64,000 nt of DNA from Williamsia maris (GCF_024171815.1 NZ_JAMTCJ010000001.1:1178001-1242000), one strand, 5' to 3'. Shown: positions 44,370-53,841, numbered from the stretch's first letter. Notes: a model not told the origin generated them from the sequence alone. Numbers and translations are program-made.

Positions 44370-45970
44370 TCGACCACCACTGGTTCGCGACCCTGATCGT
44401 CATCCCGTTCCTCGTCCCCCTCGGCGGCGCCGCCCTCACCCTGGTGATGGGCCGCAGCCCGCGCGTGCAGCGAGCGGTCACCGTCGTCGCGATCTCCGCC
44501 GCGTTCGTCGCCTCGTGCATGCTGCTGTACCTGACCAACCGCTACGGCACCTACGCGCTGCACGTCGGCGGCTGGGACGGAAAGGGCTACAGCAACGGTC
44601 CCCTCGGCATCACCCTCGTGGTCGACCAACTCTCGTCACTCATGCTGGTCGTGTCGACGGCCGTGCTGCTGTGCGTCGTGCTCTACGCCGTCGGACAGGG
44701 CATCCGCGACGGCACGACCGAACAGCCGGTCTCGATCTTCCTGCCCACCTACCTCGCGCTGACCGCGGGCGTGTGCAACGCCTTCCTGGCCGGCGACCTG
44801 TTCAACCTGTACGTCTCGTTCGAGGTGCTCCTCGCCGCGAGCTTCGTGTTGTTGACCCTCGGCGCCAGCGCCGACCGGGTGCGCGCCGGCGTCTCGTACG
44901 TGATGGTCTCGATGGTGTCGTCGCTGATCTTCCTGGCCGGCATCGCGTTCGCGTACGCGGCGACGGGAACGTTGAACCTCGCGGAGATGGCCATCCGACT
45001 CCAGGACATCCCGGACGGCACGAAGGGCGCTCTCTACGCGGTCCTGCTCGTCGCGTTCGGCATCAAGGCCGCGGTGTTCCCGCTGTCGACCTGGCTGCCC
45101 GACTCCTACCCCACCGCCCCCGCGCCGGTCACCGCGGTCTTCGCGGGCCTGCTCACCAAAGTCGGTGTGTACGCCATCATCCGGGCGCACACGCTGCTGT
45201 TCCCCGGCGGATCGATGGACACCGTGCTGCTGGTGGCGGGTCTGCTGACGATGCTGGTCGGCATCTTCGGCGCCATCGCGCAGTCCGACATCAAACGGCT
45301 GTTGTCGTTCACCCTGGTCAGCCACATCGGCTACATGATCTTCGGCATCGCCCTGTCGTCGAGGTTCGGGTTGTCCGGCGCGATCTTCTACGTCGCGCAC
45401 CACATCCTCGTGCAGACCACGCTGTTCCTCGTCGTCGGACTCATCGAACGTCAGGCGGGATCGGCGTCCCTGCGGCGGCTGGGCGGTCTGGCCGCGAGTC
45501 CGCTGCTGGCCGGGTTGTTCCTCGTGCCCGCCCTCAACCTCGGCGGCATCCCGCCGTTCTCCGGATTCATCGGCAAGGTGGCGTTGATCGAGGCCGGCGT
45601 GCAGGACGGCAGCGTCCTCGCGTGGCTGCTCGTCGCCGGGTCCGTGGTCACCAGCCTGCTGACGCTCTACGTCATGGCCCGCGTGTGGACCAAGGCCTTC
45701 TGGCGTCCCCGCGCCGACGCCCCGGAGGGCGACATGGCCGACATCGGACCATCGGCCCTGGTCGAGGAGACCGGCGACATCGCGTTCGGTGATCGTGCCG
45801 ATGTCGGACGGATGCCCATCGGCATGGTGGTCCCGACCCTCATGATGGTGGTGGCAGGCGTCGCCCTGACCCTGTGGGCGGGACCGATCTTCGACTTCAC
45901 GAACGCGGCGGCCGCCGACCTCACCGACTCGAACATCTATCTCAATGCCGTGTTGGGAGGTTCCCGATGA
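44366..45970 (+). CDS. mrpD: Na+/H+ antiporter subunit D (MrpD)
   Basis: A 534-residue NuoN-like antiporter subunit with about 14 membrane helices. KAAVFPLSTWLPDSYPTAPAPVTAVFAGLLTKVGVYA near 233-269 carries the conserved proton-path lysine, and SDIKRLLSFTLVSHIGYMIFGIAL near 308-331 is also conserved. The lysines and the TWLPD motif distinguish it from MrpA. It overlaps both neighbours by 4 bp (ATGA). A hydrophilic loop near 450-480 (RADAPEGDMADIGPSALVEETGD) is acidic, like the tail of MrpC. Confidence 0.93.
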   Translation: MIDHHWFATLIVIPFLVPLGGAALTLVMGRSPRVQRAVTVVAISAAFVASCMLLYLTNRYGTYALHVGGWDGKGYSNGPLGITLVVDQLSSLMLVVSTAVLLCVVLYAVGQGIRDGTTEQPVSIFLPTYLALTAGVCNAFLAGDLFNLYVSFEVLLAASFVLLTLGASADRVRAGVSYVMVSMVSSLIFLAGIAFAYAATGTLNLAEMAIRLQDIPDGTKGALYAVLLVAFGIKAAVFPLSTWLPDSYPTAPAPVTAVFAGLLTKVGVYAIIRAHTLLFPGGSMDTVLLVAGLLTMLVGIFGAIAQSDIKRLLSFTLVSHIGYMIFGIALSSRFGLSGAIFYVAHHILVQTTLFLVVGLIERQAGSASLRRLGGLAASPLLAGLFLVPALNLGGIPPFSGFIGKVALIEAGVQDGSVLAWLLVAGSVVTSLLTLYVMARVWTKAFWRPRADAPEGDMADIGPSALVEETGDIAFGDRADVGRMPIGMVVPTLMMVVAGVALTLWAGPIFDFTNAAAADLTDSNIYLNAVLGGSR

Positions 45971-46797
45971 CCCGCTCGATGGGCCACGCGCCTGCCAAGG
46001 GGCCGATCCGCGGTCGGATCCACCACGCCTGGCGGATGAGTTTCATGTTCTGCTGGTGGAATCTCGCGCGTCTCGCGGTGGGCCTGCGCAACCGTGTCCA
46101 CCTGCTCGGATGGCTCGGCGCCGACGGCCGCGAGGTCGCCGTCCGGCTGTGGACCATCGCCTGGCTGACCTTTGTCTGGGTCTTGCTGTGGGGCACCCTC
46201 TCGTGGGCCAACGTCCTCGCCGGGATCGTGGTGGCGCTGCTGATCATCTATCTGCTGCCGCTCCCCCGGGTACCGGTCGAGGGCCGGATCCACCCGGCGA
46301 CCGTGGTGGTACTGGTCGCCCGTCTGTTCTGGGACTTCGTCGTCTCCAGCATCGAGGTCGGGTACGCCGCGGTCCGACCCCGCCGCCCACCGCTGTCGGC
46401 GGTGCTGCGGACGCGGCTGGCGATCAAGTCCGACATGGTCCTCACCCTGGCCGTGGACTACCTGAACCTCGTGCCGGGAACTATGGTCGTCGAGATCGAT
46501 CACCGGCGGCGCCTGCTGTACGTCCACGTCTTCGATGTGAGCAGCGAGAAGAAGGTGCGCGACTTCTACAAGCAGGTGGCCACCGTCGAGCGACTGTTCA
46601 TCCGCGCCTTCGAGCGCGACAGCGAATGGCATCCGAGTCCGTACCACGGCATCGACGAGGAGTTCCACCACGTGCCGTCCAGTCTGCGCGAACACCTGCA
46701 GACCGCCACGGAGAAGCAGTCCGACGGCGGCCGCGGGAAGCGCGACGCCCCGGTCACCCGGGACGCAGGCGGAACCGGATCGGGAGGCACATCATGA
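45967..46797 (+). CDS. mrpE: Na+/H+ antiporter subunit E (MrpE), extended at both ends
   Basis: A 276-residue protein; typical MrpE is about 160. The core (about residues 58-235) has two membrane helices (TIAWLTFVWVLLWGTLSWANVLAGIVVALLIIYLL) and the conserved soluble block TLAVDYLNLVPGTMVVEID near 160-178. About 57 residues precede the core, including a further aromatic segment (MSFMFCWWNLARLAVGL), and about 40 hydrophilic residues follow. The ATG overlaps the mrpD stop. MrpE is needed for assembly of the complex rather than transport itself. Confidence 0.9.
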   Translation: MTRSMGHAPAKGPIRGRIHHAWRMSFMFCWWNLARLAVGLRNRVHLLGWLGADGREVAVRLWTIAWLTFVWVLLWGTLSWANVLAGIVVALLIIYLLPLPRVPVEGRIHPATVVVLVARLFWDFVVSSIEVGYAAVRPRRPPLSAVLRTRLAIKSDMVLTLAVDYLNLVPGTMVVEIDHRRRLLYVHVFDVSSEKKVRDFYKQVATVERLFIRAFERDSEWHPSPYHGIDEEFHHVPSSLREHLQTATEKQSDGGRGKRDAPVTRDAGGTGSGGTS

Positions 46798-47123
46798 TGG
46801 TCGTCTGGATCATCGCCGCGGTGCTGCTCATGGCCTCGGCGATCATCACCACCGTGCGGATCCTGCTCGGACCGAACACGCTCGACCGGCTCGTCGCTCT
46901 GGACACCCTGATCGCGTTGTCGATGTGCAGCCTCGGGGTCTGGGCCGCCTACAGCCTCGACTCCACCGTGGTCCCGGCGATCGTGGCGTTGTCGCTGCTC
47001 AGCTTCGTGGGGTCGGTCGCCATCGCACGTTTCCGTGTCCGCGACGACGTGGTCCGCTCGGGCACGCCCGCATCCGACGACGTCGACGCGGGTTCGCCGT
47101 CCCCGGGAAGTGAGCGCACATGA
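46794..47123 (+). CDS. mrpF: Na+/H+ antiporter subunit F (MrpF)
   Basis: A 109-residue protein with three membrane helices. The MrpF signature RILLGPNTLDRLVALDTL lies near residues 23-40. The last 20 residues are hydrophilic. GGGAGG sits six bases before the ATG at 46794, so that start is preferred over the adjacent ATG at 46797; the start overlaps the mrpE stop. Confidence 0.93.
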   Translation: MMVVWIIAAVLLMASAIITTVRILLGPNTLDRLVALDTLIALSMCSLGVWAAYSLDSTVVPAIVALSLLSFVGSVAIARFRVRDDVVRSGTPASDDVDAGSPSPGSERT

Positions 47124-47452
47124 TCTCCGACATCATCGTCGCCGTCCTGGTGCTCAGCGGTTCGGTGCTCGCGCTGACCGCCTCGATCGGCGTGCTGCGC
47201 TTCCCGGACACCATGACGCGGATGCACGCGGCCACGAAGCCGCAGACCTTCGGACTGCTGCTGATCCTGGTGGGCGCGATGATCCGGCTCTCCGGCAGCG
47301 TCGACTTCGGGATGCTCGTGCTCTCCGGACTGTTCGCGCTGATCACCGCACCCGTGGTCGCGCACCGCATCGGGCGGCTCGCCTACCAGGAACAACGGGC
47401 CCGCGACGACCTCATGCGCGACGGCGACATGGATTCCGGCGCCGCACACTGA
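47120..47452 (+). CDS. mrpG: Na+/H+ antiporter subunit G (MrpG)
   Basis: A 110-residue protein with three membrane helices and the MrpG motif IGVLRFPDTMTRMHAATKPQTFG near residues 24-46. It closes the operon, overlapping mrpF by 4 bp. No separate mrpB is needed because that domain is fused to MrpA. Confidence 0.93.
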   Translation: MISDIIVAVLVLSGSVLALTASIGVLRFPDTMTRMHAATKPQTFGLLLILVGAMIRLSGSVDFGMLVLSGLFALITAPVVAHRIGRLAYQEQRARDDLMRDGDMDSGAAH

Positions 47453-47468
47453 GATATCGTTAGGCACG

Positions 47469-47492
47469 GAAACTGTGCATTCGCACACTTTC
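47469..47492 (+). promoter_or_regulatory. Dyad and possible -10 box upstream of the PucR-type regulator gene
   Basis: GAAA-C-TGTGC-ATTC-GCACA-C-TTTC is a 10-position dyad with one mismatch around a four-base loop, about 90 bp upstream of the regulator start. TATACAT near 47505-47511 could be a -10 element. Autoregulation by the PucR-type protein is plausible; a terminator for the mrp operon is the alternative. Confidence 0.45.
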
Positions 47493-47581
47493 GGAGCGAA
47501 ATCTTATACATTACTGTCCACAACACGGATTAATCACGCGCGGGCACGGGGGTGCGTGGGATACGAGCGGGGAGCAACACC

Positions 47582-48865
47582 ATGACGACTCAAAGCAGGG
47601 GTCTGGACATCAGCACCATCGAGGGCACCGATCTCGCGGCCAACGCGACTCTCCGGGTCGCCGGACGGCCCGCATCGCGGACCCTGGCCGACATCAACAA
47701 GCTCGCGACCGAGATGGTCGGCCACTTCGCCGATAACGTCGTTCCCTGCGGCACCCTGCCCGGCGAGCAACTGCACGGTGACGTCACACAGGTGACGCAG
47801 ACCTGTCTGCGGCTGGCCATCGAGATGCTCGACGACCAGACCCTCCCCGGCGACGCGCAGCTCGCCCAGATCCGCGAGTCCGCCGCCCAGTGGGCCCGCG
47901 AGGGCGTCCCGCTCGACACGATCATCCACACGTACCACGAGGGCATCAAGATCGGCTTCGACCTCATCGCCGCACAGGCCGGCGCCGACGACCTCGGCGA
48001 CCTGGTCTCCGGGTTCAAGCTGGTCATGAAACTCCTCGACACCTTCACCGCCAACGTCGCCACCGCCTATGTCGAAGAGCAGCGGCTCGTCGCCAGCCAG
48101 CACCAGTCGGCGACGCAGACGCTGATGTCGGCGTTGCTGTCCGGCCACACCGCGTCGGCGGTCGCACGTCAGACCGGCATCCCGATCGCGAACAACTACC
48201 AGGTGGTGTCGCTGTCGATCGCGCCGCACCCCGACGAGCTCGACCCGCGGGTCAACACCAAGATCGCCGCGCGACGCAAGCTGCGTCGGGTGCAGTCGGC
48301 GCTGGCCACGATGTTCAACTCCCGCGCGCTGACGCTGCTCAGCAACAGCGGCGGCACCGTGCTCGTCCCGGCCGATCCCGATCTGCCCCTGCTGACCACC
48401 GAGCTGCTCGCGGAGTTGTCGGTGCACGCCGAGGCGCCGATCATCGCCACGCAGTCGGTCGGTGCGACCGAGAAGATCCCGGATCTGTCCGACGAGACGC
48501 ACGATCTGATGGACCTCGTCCGCGCGATCCGGCGTCCGCCCGGCCTGTACGAGATGCAGGATCTGCTCATCGAGTACCAGATCACCCGACCGGGCCCGGC
48601 GCGCGATCACCTCGCGTCCACGCTGAACCCGTTGGACACCCACCCCGAGCTGCTCGAGACGCTGCGCGTCCACCTCGAGACCGGGTTGAACCGCAAGAGC
48701 ACCGGTCGGCGGATGCACATCCACCCGAACACCGTCGACTACCGGCTGCGACGCATCACGCAGACCACCGGCATCGATCTCGCTCTGCCCGAGGGCATCT
48801 CACGCGCCCACATCGCGTTGCTCGCGCTCGACCTGCAGACGCAGGCGTCACGCCCGATGGTCTGA
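47582..48865 (+). CDS. PucR/CdaR family transcriptional regulator
   Basis: A 427-residue regulator. A helical N-terminal sensor half (RsbRD-like, TIIHTYHEGIKIGFDLIAA near 118-136) leads to a GGDEF-like or CdaR middle region and a C-terminal PucR helix-turn-helix: LLETLRVHLETGLNRKSTGRRMHIHPNTVDYRLRRITQTTGIDL near 360-403. Proteins of this family respond to metabolites such as purines, amino acids or glycerate, but the ligand here is unknown. GGGGAG lies seven bases before the ATG. It follows the Mrp operon but is separated by about 130 bp with its own dyad and AT-rich promoter-like sequence. Confidence 0.88.
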   Translation: MTTQSRGLDISTIEGTDLAANATLRVAGRPASRTLADINKLATEMVGHFADNVVPCGTLPGEQLHGDVTQVTQTCLRLAIEMLDDQTLPGDAQLAQIRESAAQWAREGVPLDTIIHTYHEGIKIGFDLIAAQAGADDLGDLVSGFKLVMKLLDTFTANVATAYVEEQRLVASQHQSATQTLMSALLSGHTASAVARQTGIPIANNYQVVSLSIAPHPDELDPRVNTKIAARRKLRRVQSALATMFNSRALTLLSNSGGTVLVPADPDLPLLTTELLAELSVHAEAPIIATQSVGATEKIPDLSDETHDLMDLVRAIRRPPGLYEMQDLLIEYQITRPGPARDHLASTLNPLDTHPELLETLRVHLETGLNRKSTGRRMHIHPNTVDYRLRRITQTTGIDLALPEGISRAHIALLALDLQTQASRPMV

Positions 48866-48875
48866 GTCCCGACTC

Positions 48876-48892
48876 CGCGACGGATCGTCGCG
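48876..48892. terminator. Short bidirectional hairpin between convergent pucR and ybdK genes
   Basis: CGCGACG-GAT-CGTCGCG is a perfect 7-bp stem with a three-base loop in the 28-bp gap between two convergent stop codons, well placed to terminate both transcripts. No T tract follows. Confidence 0.65.
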
Positions 48893-48893
48893 C

Positions 48894-50024
48894 TCAGCGT
48901 CCGAGTTCGTGGACGACGAGCGCGACGACGTCGCGCATGTCGCCGGTCCGCTCGAACACCGTGCGCTGCCGCTGATACGAGCCGCGGCCGCCGGTGATCT
49001 CGGCGACCGAGGCCAGCTCGTCGACGCAGTCGAGGCGGCGGGCCACCGGTTCGAGCCGGGTGAGGATGTCGGCGAGGTCGTCGGTGACGAGCCGCTCGTT
49101 GCAGTCCGCGTCCTGGATGATCACGGCGTCGAGCCCGTATCGAGCCGCACGCCATTTGTTCTCCTGCACCAACCACGGCGCCATCTCCCGCGGCAGTGTG
49201 CCCGCGGTGAGCTGGGCGTCGATGTCGACGACGAGGCAGTGGATCAACGCGACGATGGCCTCGAGCTCGCGGACGTTCGTCGCGCCGTCGCAGACCCGGA
49301 CCTCGACGGTGCCCAGCCGCGGGGACGGGCGGATGTCCCAACGGATCTCGTTGACGTGGTCGATGATCCCGGTCGTCTTCTGGTCGGCGACAAACGCCTC
49401 GAACTCGCCCCACTGCGAGAACTGGAACGGCAACCCGGCGGTCGGCAGCTGCTGGAACATCATGGCCCGGTTGCTCGCGTAGCCGGTGTCCTGCCCCGAC
49501 CACATCGGTGACGACGCCGAGAGCGCCAACAGGTGCGGGTAGTAGGCCAGCAGCGCGTTGACGATCGGCAGCACCTTGTCGCGGCGGTCGATGCCGACGT
49601 GGACGTGCACACCCCAGATCAGCATCTGACGTCCCCACCACTGGGTGCGTTCGATCAGTTCGGCGTAGCGCGGCGCCTCGGTCAGCTGCTGGGTCGACCA
49701 CTCGGCGAACGGATGGGTGCCGCCGCCGTAGAGGTTGACGCCCAGGTCGTCGCCGATGCCGCGCACGACGCCCAGCGTGCGGCGCAGATCGGCCATCGCC
49801 TCGGCGGTGGTGGTGCAGATACCCGTCACCAACTCGACGGTGTTGCGCAGCAGTTCCTTGTGGATACGTCCCTGCGACGCCGGGTCGTCGAGCTCGACGA
49901 CCCGGTCGAACAGTGCGGCAGCCGAATTCGAGAGGTCACCGGTCACCTTGTCGACGAGTGCGAACTCCCACTCGACGCCGATGGTGGGGGCCGGCGAGCC
50001 CCGGAACTCGATGGCCTCGATCAC
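48894..50024 (-). CDS. ybdK: Carboxylate-amine ligase YbdK (glutamate-cysteine ligase type 2)
   Basis: A 376-residue ATP-grasp-like enzyme of the GCS2 family: [12 protein letters not shown] near residues 14-25, [17 protein letters not shown] near 127-143 and [16 protein letters not shown] near 230-245. It joins an amine to a glutamate-type carboxylate; the cellular product is not known. It is homologous in position to M. tuberculosis Rv0433. GTG at 50024 overlaps the sodC stop, so the two are coupled. Confidence 0.92.
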   Translation of the reverse strand: MIEAIEFRGSPAPTIGVEWEFALVDKVTGDLSNSAAALFDRVVELDDPASQGRIHKELLRNTVELVTGICTTTAEAMADLRRTLGVVRGIGDDLGVNLYGGGTHPFAEWSTQQLTEAPRYAELIERTQWWGRQMLIWGVHVHVGIDRRDKVLPIVNALLAYYPHLLALSASSPMWSGQDTGYASNRAMMFQQLPTAGLPFQFSQWGEFEAFVADQKTTGIIDHVNEIRWDIRPSPRLGTVEVRVCDGATNVRELEAIVALIHCLVVDIDAQLTAGTLPREMAPWLVQENKWRAARYGLDAVIIQDADCNERLVTDDLADILTRLEPVARRLDCVDELASVAEITGGRGSYQRQRTVFERTGDMRDVVALVVHELGR

Positions 50025-50740
50025 TCCTGCTCGATGACTCCGCAGGCGATCCGGCCGCCGGCGTCACCCGTCGACAGGGTCTCCTGATCCGGTGCGGGCG
50101 CGTAGCGGGTGGGGATGTTGGCGAAGTTGTCGGCGTTCGCGTGGATCATGATCGACTTGCCGACGATGTCGCTGATGGTGAACGCGTCACTCGTGGTGAC
50201 GGTCTCGCCGGTGCCCGCCGCGGAGACGAACATCGAGATCAGGTCGCCGCTGGACGGGTGGCCGGTACGGCCGTCGACCTGCAGGTGCGAACCGGCCGAG
50301 AGGAACGCGCCGGGCGCGCCGCCGGTGGGGGCGACGGAGTTGCTCTCGCACTTGCCCACCGAGTGCAGGTGCATGCCGTGGAAGCCGGCCGGGATGCCGG
50401 AGGTCACCTTGACGTCGACCTTCACCTCGGCGCCCTCGGCGGTGAACGTCGCGGTGCCGACCTGGGTGCCCTGCGGGCTGATCAGCGATGCGGTCGCGCC
50501 GCTGCTGGAGCCTTCCGAGCCGGACTCGCCCGAGGGTGTCTGACCGACGCCGAGTCCGCCCGGGGCCTGGTCGCCGGTGATGACCGGCGGCGTGGTGCCC
50601 TGCTGGCTGGAGGGTTCCTCGCCGGGGCTGCAGGCCGCCAGCACGGTCCCCGCGGCGAGCACCGAGGACGCGAGCAGGATTGCGCGCCGCACCGAGGTGC
50701 GGCCGCGGGCACCAGAGGTGGGGGTCGGCTGGTGGGTCAT
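50021..50740 (-). CDS. sodC: Superoxide dismutase [Cu-Zn], lipoprotein
   Basis: A 239-residue exported SodC. The signal peptide ends in a lipobox (VLAAC near residue 36), then a long Ser/Gly-rich linker. The SOD domain has copper ligands in [14 protein letters not shown] near 121-134, [18 protein letters not shown] near 152-169 and [10 protein letters not shown] near 195-204, with a disulfide pair (C133 and the C-terminal RIACGVIE Cys). The loop that normally binds zinc is short and lacks a clear His-x8-His-x2-Asp set; M. tuberculosis SodC likewise lacks zinc. It detoxifies superoxide outside the membrane. Coupled to ybdK. Confidence 0.93.
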   Translation of the reverse strand: MTHQPTPTSGARGRTSVRRAILLASSVLAAGTVLAACSPGEEPSSQQGTTPPVITGDQAPGGLGVGQTPSGESGSEGSSSGATASLISPQGTQVGTATFTAEGAEVKVDVKVTSGIPAGFHGMHLHSVGKCESNSVAPTGGAPGAFLSAGSHLQVDGRTGHPSSGDLISMFVSAAGTGETVTTSDAFTISDIVGKSIMIHANADNFANIPTRYAPAPDQETLSTGDAGGRIACGVIEQE

Positions 50741-50829
50741 CGCTGAGGGGCTCCCTTGTTGTCGGCGCCGCTCGCTGCGCTCCGCGCCCGAGCTGGCTGG
50801 CGTGTCTGGCCGAATCATATCGGTCGGCT

Positions 50830-51363
50830 CTATCGGGTGATGACGACGACCGCCAACCCGCCTCGGCACTGGGTGAACGAGGAGGGCTTGAGGTCGGCGG
50901 TGGCGTCGTTGCCCAGGTCGGACACGAGGCGATCGGCCTCGGACTTGAGCGCCGACGAGTAGAAAACGGTGTTCTCGGTGATGCTGGCCGACTGCAGGTT
51001 GCCCGGCTCGGCCACGCGCCAGCCCTTGGACTTCAGCGACGCGGTGACCTCAACGGCAAGACCGCTGATCGAGCCGGCGTTGTAGACGCAGGCGAGAGGA
51101 CCGGCGGTCGATGAGCTGCTCGGGTCCGTCGAGCTCGAGCCGGCCCCGGAGGCCGAGGCGCTCGTCGACGCGGCGGCCGAGGAGCTGGGGGCGGCCGAGG
51201 ACGCCGAACCCGACGCGGCGGCCGCGCGGAGGTCTGCTTCCGGGCTGCTTTTCGTCGTCACCGCCGAATGCCAGCCGAGGCCGATGCACACGACAGCTAT
51301 CGCGAGGAGCAACATCGCGCCTGCGCGGAATGGCAGCCGATTGGGTTCCCGATCCGGGGTCAT
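50830..51363 (-). CDS. LytR C-terminal-domain membrane protein (VirR / Rv0431-like)
   Basis: A 177-residue protein with one N-terminal membrane helix ([18 protein letters not shown] near 14-31), an Ala/Ser-rich spacer of about 50 residues, and an extracellular LytR_C domain ([32 protein letters not shown] near 89-120). The homologous Rv0431 (VirR) controls membrane vesicle release in M. tuberculosis. Position next to sodC, DUF3263 and def supports orthology. The ATG at 51363 is favoured. Confidence 0.85.
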   Translation of the reverse strand: MTPDREPNRLPFRAGAMLLLAIAVVCIGLGWHSAVTTKSSPEADLRAAAASGSASSAAPSSSAAASTSASASGAGSSSTDPSSSSTAGPLACVYNAGSISGLAVEVTASLKSKGWRVAEPGNLQSASITENTVFYSSALKSEADRLVSDLGNDATADLKPSSFTQCRGGLAVVVITR

Positions 51364-51389
51364 CACGGCCGCTACTCTACGGACTCGAC

Positions 51390-51773
51390 TCAGGTGATCT
51401 CGAATCCGAGGCGGCGCGCGGCGCGGGCCTTCTGCCTGCTCGCACGCAGACGACGGAGGCGCTTCACCAGCATCGGATCGACCGCGAGGGACTCCGGACG
51501 GTCCACCAGGGCGTTGAGCACCTGGTAGTAACGGGTCGCCGAGAGGCCGAACAGCTCCTTGATGGCTTCTTCCTTGGCGCCGGCGTACTTCCACCACTGG
51601 CGTTCGAAGGCCAGGATGTCGTGTTCGCGGCGGGTCAAACCGTCGGCCCCGACGACATTGACGTCGTGACCGGTGCTCGAGGTGGGTGAATCGGCCTGGT
51701 CCCCGTTGGCCTGGTTCGCCGAATCGGCGGGCTGCCCCGACCGCTTCTGGCTTCGCGCAGTTGCGCCGTCCAT
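51390..51773 (-). CDS. DUF3263 protein (Rv0430-like)
   Basis: A 127-residue protein. A disordered, Gln/Ser-rich N-terminus of 45 residues precedes a helix-turn-helix-like DUF3263 domain: LTRREHDILAFERQWWKYAGAKEEAIKELFGLSATRYYQVLNALVDRP near 46-93. Two basic helices follow. The fold suggests DNA binding, but no function is established. GGGAG precedes the ATG. It is transcribed toward the VirR-like gene with 26 bp between them, as in M. tuberculosis. Confidence 0.88.
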   Translation of the reverse strand: MDGATARSQKRSGQPADSANQANGDQADSPTSSTGHDVNVVGADGLTRREHDILAFERQWWKYAGAKEEAIKELFGLSATRYYQVLNALVDRPESLAVDPMLVKRLRRLRASRQKARAARRLGFEIT

Positions 51774-51954
51774 CTCGCTCCCTTGAGGTTCTCCTCTACC
51801 GACACATCGTCGCTGCCCACGACCCCTGGTCGCGGTAGCCGACGAAGGGAGAGAAGGAAACTTACATCGATGTGGTTCGTTGAACATCTAACCACGGCGA
51901 GGGCCCGATTTCGGGTTGGGCGTGCCGGTGTCCGCCACTAGTAATCTGTGCCGC

Positions 51955-52575
51955 ATGGCAATTCTCCCCATCTGCATCGTCGGCGAGCCGGTGCTGCACC
52001 GCGTGACCGAACCGGTGACCCTCGACGCGCAGGGCCGACCGCCCGCGGATGTCGTTGCGCTGCTGGACGACATGTACGAGACGATGGACGCCGCGCACGG
52101 CGTCGGACTGGCCGCGAACCAGGTCGGCGTCGGGCGACGATTCTTCGTCTACGACTGCCCCGGCGGCGAGACACGCGGCACCGAGCGCCTGCGCGGCGAG
52201 GTCATCAACCCGGTGCTCGAGACCTCCGAGATCCCCGAGGGCATGCCCGACCCCGAGGACGACGACGAGGGCTGCCTGTCGGTACCGGGCGAGCAGTTCC
52301 CCACCGGGCGTGCCGAGTGGGCCAAGGTCACCGGCGTCGATCGCACAGGCGCGCCCGTCGAGATCGAGGGCACCGGGTTCTTCGCCCGCATGCTGCAGCA
52401 CGAGACCGGACACCTCGACGGATTCCTCTACGTCGACGTCCTGGTGGGTCGCAACGCGCGCGCGGCCAAGAAGCTGATCAAGAAGAGCGGCTGGGGCGTG
52501 CCGGGTTTGACGTGGACCCCGGGCGAGGGCCCGGATCCCTTCGGCCACGACGACCCGGACGATGACGAGGACTGA
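51955..52575 (+). CDS. def: Peptide deformylase
   Basis: A 206-residue metalloprotease that removes the N-formyl group from new proteins. The three catalytic motifs are complete: [11 protein letters not shown] near residues 49-59 (G-x-G-x-A-A-x-Q), EGCLSVPGE near 103-111 (metal Cys), and [12 protein letters not shown] near 144-155 (H-E-x-x-H). The C-terminal tail is acidic (DDPDDDED). It is divergent from the DUF3263 gene and overlaps the GNAT gene by 14 bp, as in M. tuberculosis Rv0429c-Rv0428c. Confidence 0.96.
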   Translation: MAILPICIVGEPVLHRVTEPVTLDAQGRPPADVVALLDDMYETMDAAHGVGLAANQVGVGRRFFVYDCPGGETRGTERLRGEVINPVLETSEIPEGMPDPEDDDEGCLSVPGEQFPTGRAEWAKVTGVDRTGAPVEIEGTGFFARMLQHETGHLDGFLYVDVLVGRNARAAKKLIKKSGWGVPGLTWTPGEGPDPFGHDDPDDDED

Positions 52576-53575
52576 CCCCGCGTCCCCTGCTCCCGGGGAT
52601 CGCGTCGTCGTCCGATTCCGTAAGGGCGCAGACGCTCCCGGCGACTGGCGACGTGACCCGTCGGCCACGGCCAGCGACGTGACGGGGGTGTTGGTGTCGG
52701 CAGGTGACGACGTGGTCGTCGCGCGGGATGGCGAGGACGTCACGATCCCGGCCCCGCTGGTGCTGTCGGTGCGGGCGCTGTCGGATCGCCCGGTGCGCAA
52801 CTCCGACATCAGGACGCTCGAGATCGCGGCCGCACGGGGTTGGCCGGGAACGGATTTCGCGGTGATCAGCGGCTGGCTGGCCCGCGCGGGTGGCGGCTTC
52901 ACCCGTCGTGCCAACTCCGCGACGCCGGTCGAACGGGGTGCGACCCTCGACGCCGCGTCGGTCGGCGCGCTGTCACGGTTCTTCGACGCGCACGACCTGG
53001 CCACGAGATGTGCTGTGGTGGAACGCCTCATCCCCGCCTCGCACGTCGACCCGGAACGGTTCGAGATCCAGGCCGTCGCGATGGTGCGACCCACCGACCC
53101 GCTCGCGGCAACGGCGGGGATCGACGTGGCGGTGTCCTCCGCTCCGACCGCCGACTGGGTGCGCGCCTACCTCGACGAGTCGGGGCGGTCGTCGGCGGCC
53201 GATGTGGCGACCGCGGTGCTCACCGCATCGATCGACGGGGCGCTCGCATTCTTCTCGGTCTCCGACGGCCAGGGGCTCGTCGCCATCGGCCGTGGCGCGG
53301 TGACCTCGGACGAACCGTTCGGTGCCGGTCCAGGTTCGGGCCGACGGTGGGTCGGGATCGCGTGCCTGTGGACGGCGCCGCGCGCCCGCGGAACCGGGAT
53401 CGGCACCCGGGTGGTCGCCGAGGTGATGCGGTGGGGTCGGGACCAGGGTGCCGACACCGCGTACCTCCAGGTCGAGGCCGACAACGTCGACGCCATCCGG
53501 CTCTACCGCCGTCTCGGCTTCACCCGTCACCACACATACGGCTACGTCACCCTTTCGCCGCCGACCGTGCCCTGA
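52562..53575 (+). CDS. GNAT family N-acetyltransferase (Rv0428c-like)
   Basis: A 337-residue protein with an N-terminal barrel-like segment (RVVVRFRKG...[18 protein letters not shown] near 14-65), a central region of unknown fold and a C-terminal GNAT domain: [56 protein letters not shown] near 262-318 with the acetyl-CoA motif RGTGIG. It starts inside the def gene (14-bp overlap). Its stop codon lies in the first unit of a 22-bp repeat array. The acceptor is unknown. Confidence 0.88.
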   Translation: MTRTDPASPAPGDRVVVRFRKGADAPGDWRRDPSATASDVTGVLVSAGDDVVVARDGEDVTIPAPLVLSVRALSDRPVRNSDIRTLEIAAARGWPGTDFAVISGWLARAGGGFTRRANSATPVERGATLDAASVGALSRFFDAHDLATRCAVVERLIPASHVDPERFEIQAVAMVRPTDPLAATAGIDVAVSSAPTADWVRAYLDESGRSSAADVATAVLTASIDGALAFFSVSDGQGLVAIGRGAVTSDEPFGAGPGSGRRWVGIACLWTAPRARGTGIGTRVVAEVMRWGRDQGADTAYLQVEADNVDAIRLYRRLGFTRHHTYGYVTLSPPTVP

Positions 53576-53739
53576 CCACGCACCGAGCGGGCCCAAATCA
53601 CCCGGTGAGCGGGCCCTAAACACCCTCCGAGCGTGCCCTAATCACCCTGCGGCGCCGCGCCCGACACCCTCGCGTTGTTTCGGCCCGTTCGACGCGTTGC
53701 TTCGGCACGTTCGACGGGTCGTTTCGGCACGCTCGGCGG
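53563..53739. repeat. 22-bp periodic array: about five direct units then three inverted units
   Basis: Contiguous 22-bp units start at 53563, 53585, 53607 and 53629 with the core GAGCG(G/T)GCCC-A-CACCC; a degenerate fifth unit ends at 53673. The next three units start at 53674, 53696 and 53718 with the core GTTTCGGCACG(T/C)TCG, which is the inverted form (compare the reverse complement GATTAGGGCACGCTCGG). There are no spacers, so it is not CRISPR. The first unit contains the stop codon of the GNAT gene. The two halves could fold on each other into a long hairpin. Confidence 0.85.
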
Positions 53740-53841
53740 TCTCGGAAGTCCATAGCGGGCTATCGGGTCGCTCACAGGGACATCCCAGGGTGGCCGCCCA
53801 CGATGGAATGCATCACCCCCCACCGGATCGAGGTATCAACG

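Noticed and set aside
53563..53739. CRISPR array
   Set aside because: The repeats touch each other without spacers, vary between copies and reverse orientation mid-way. No cas genes are near.
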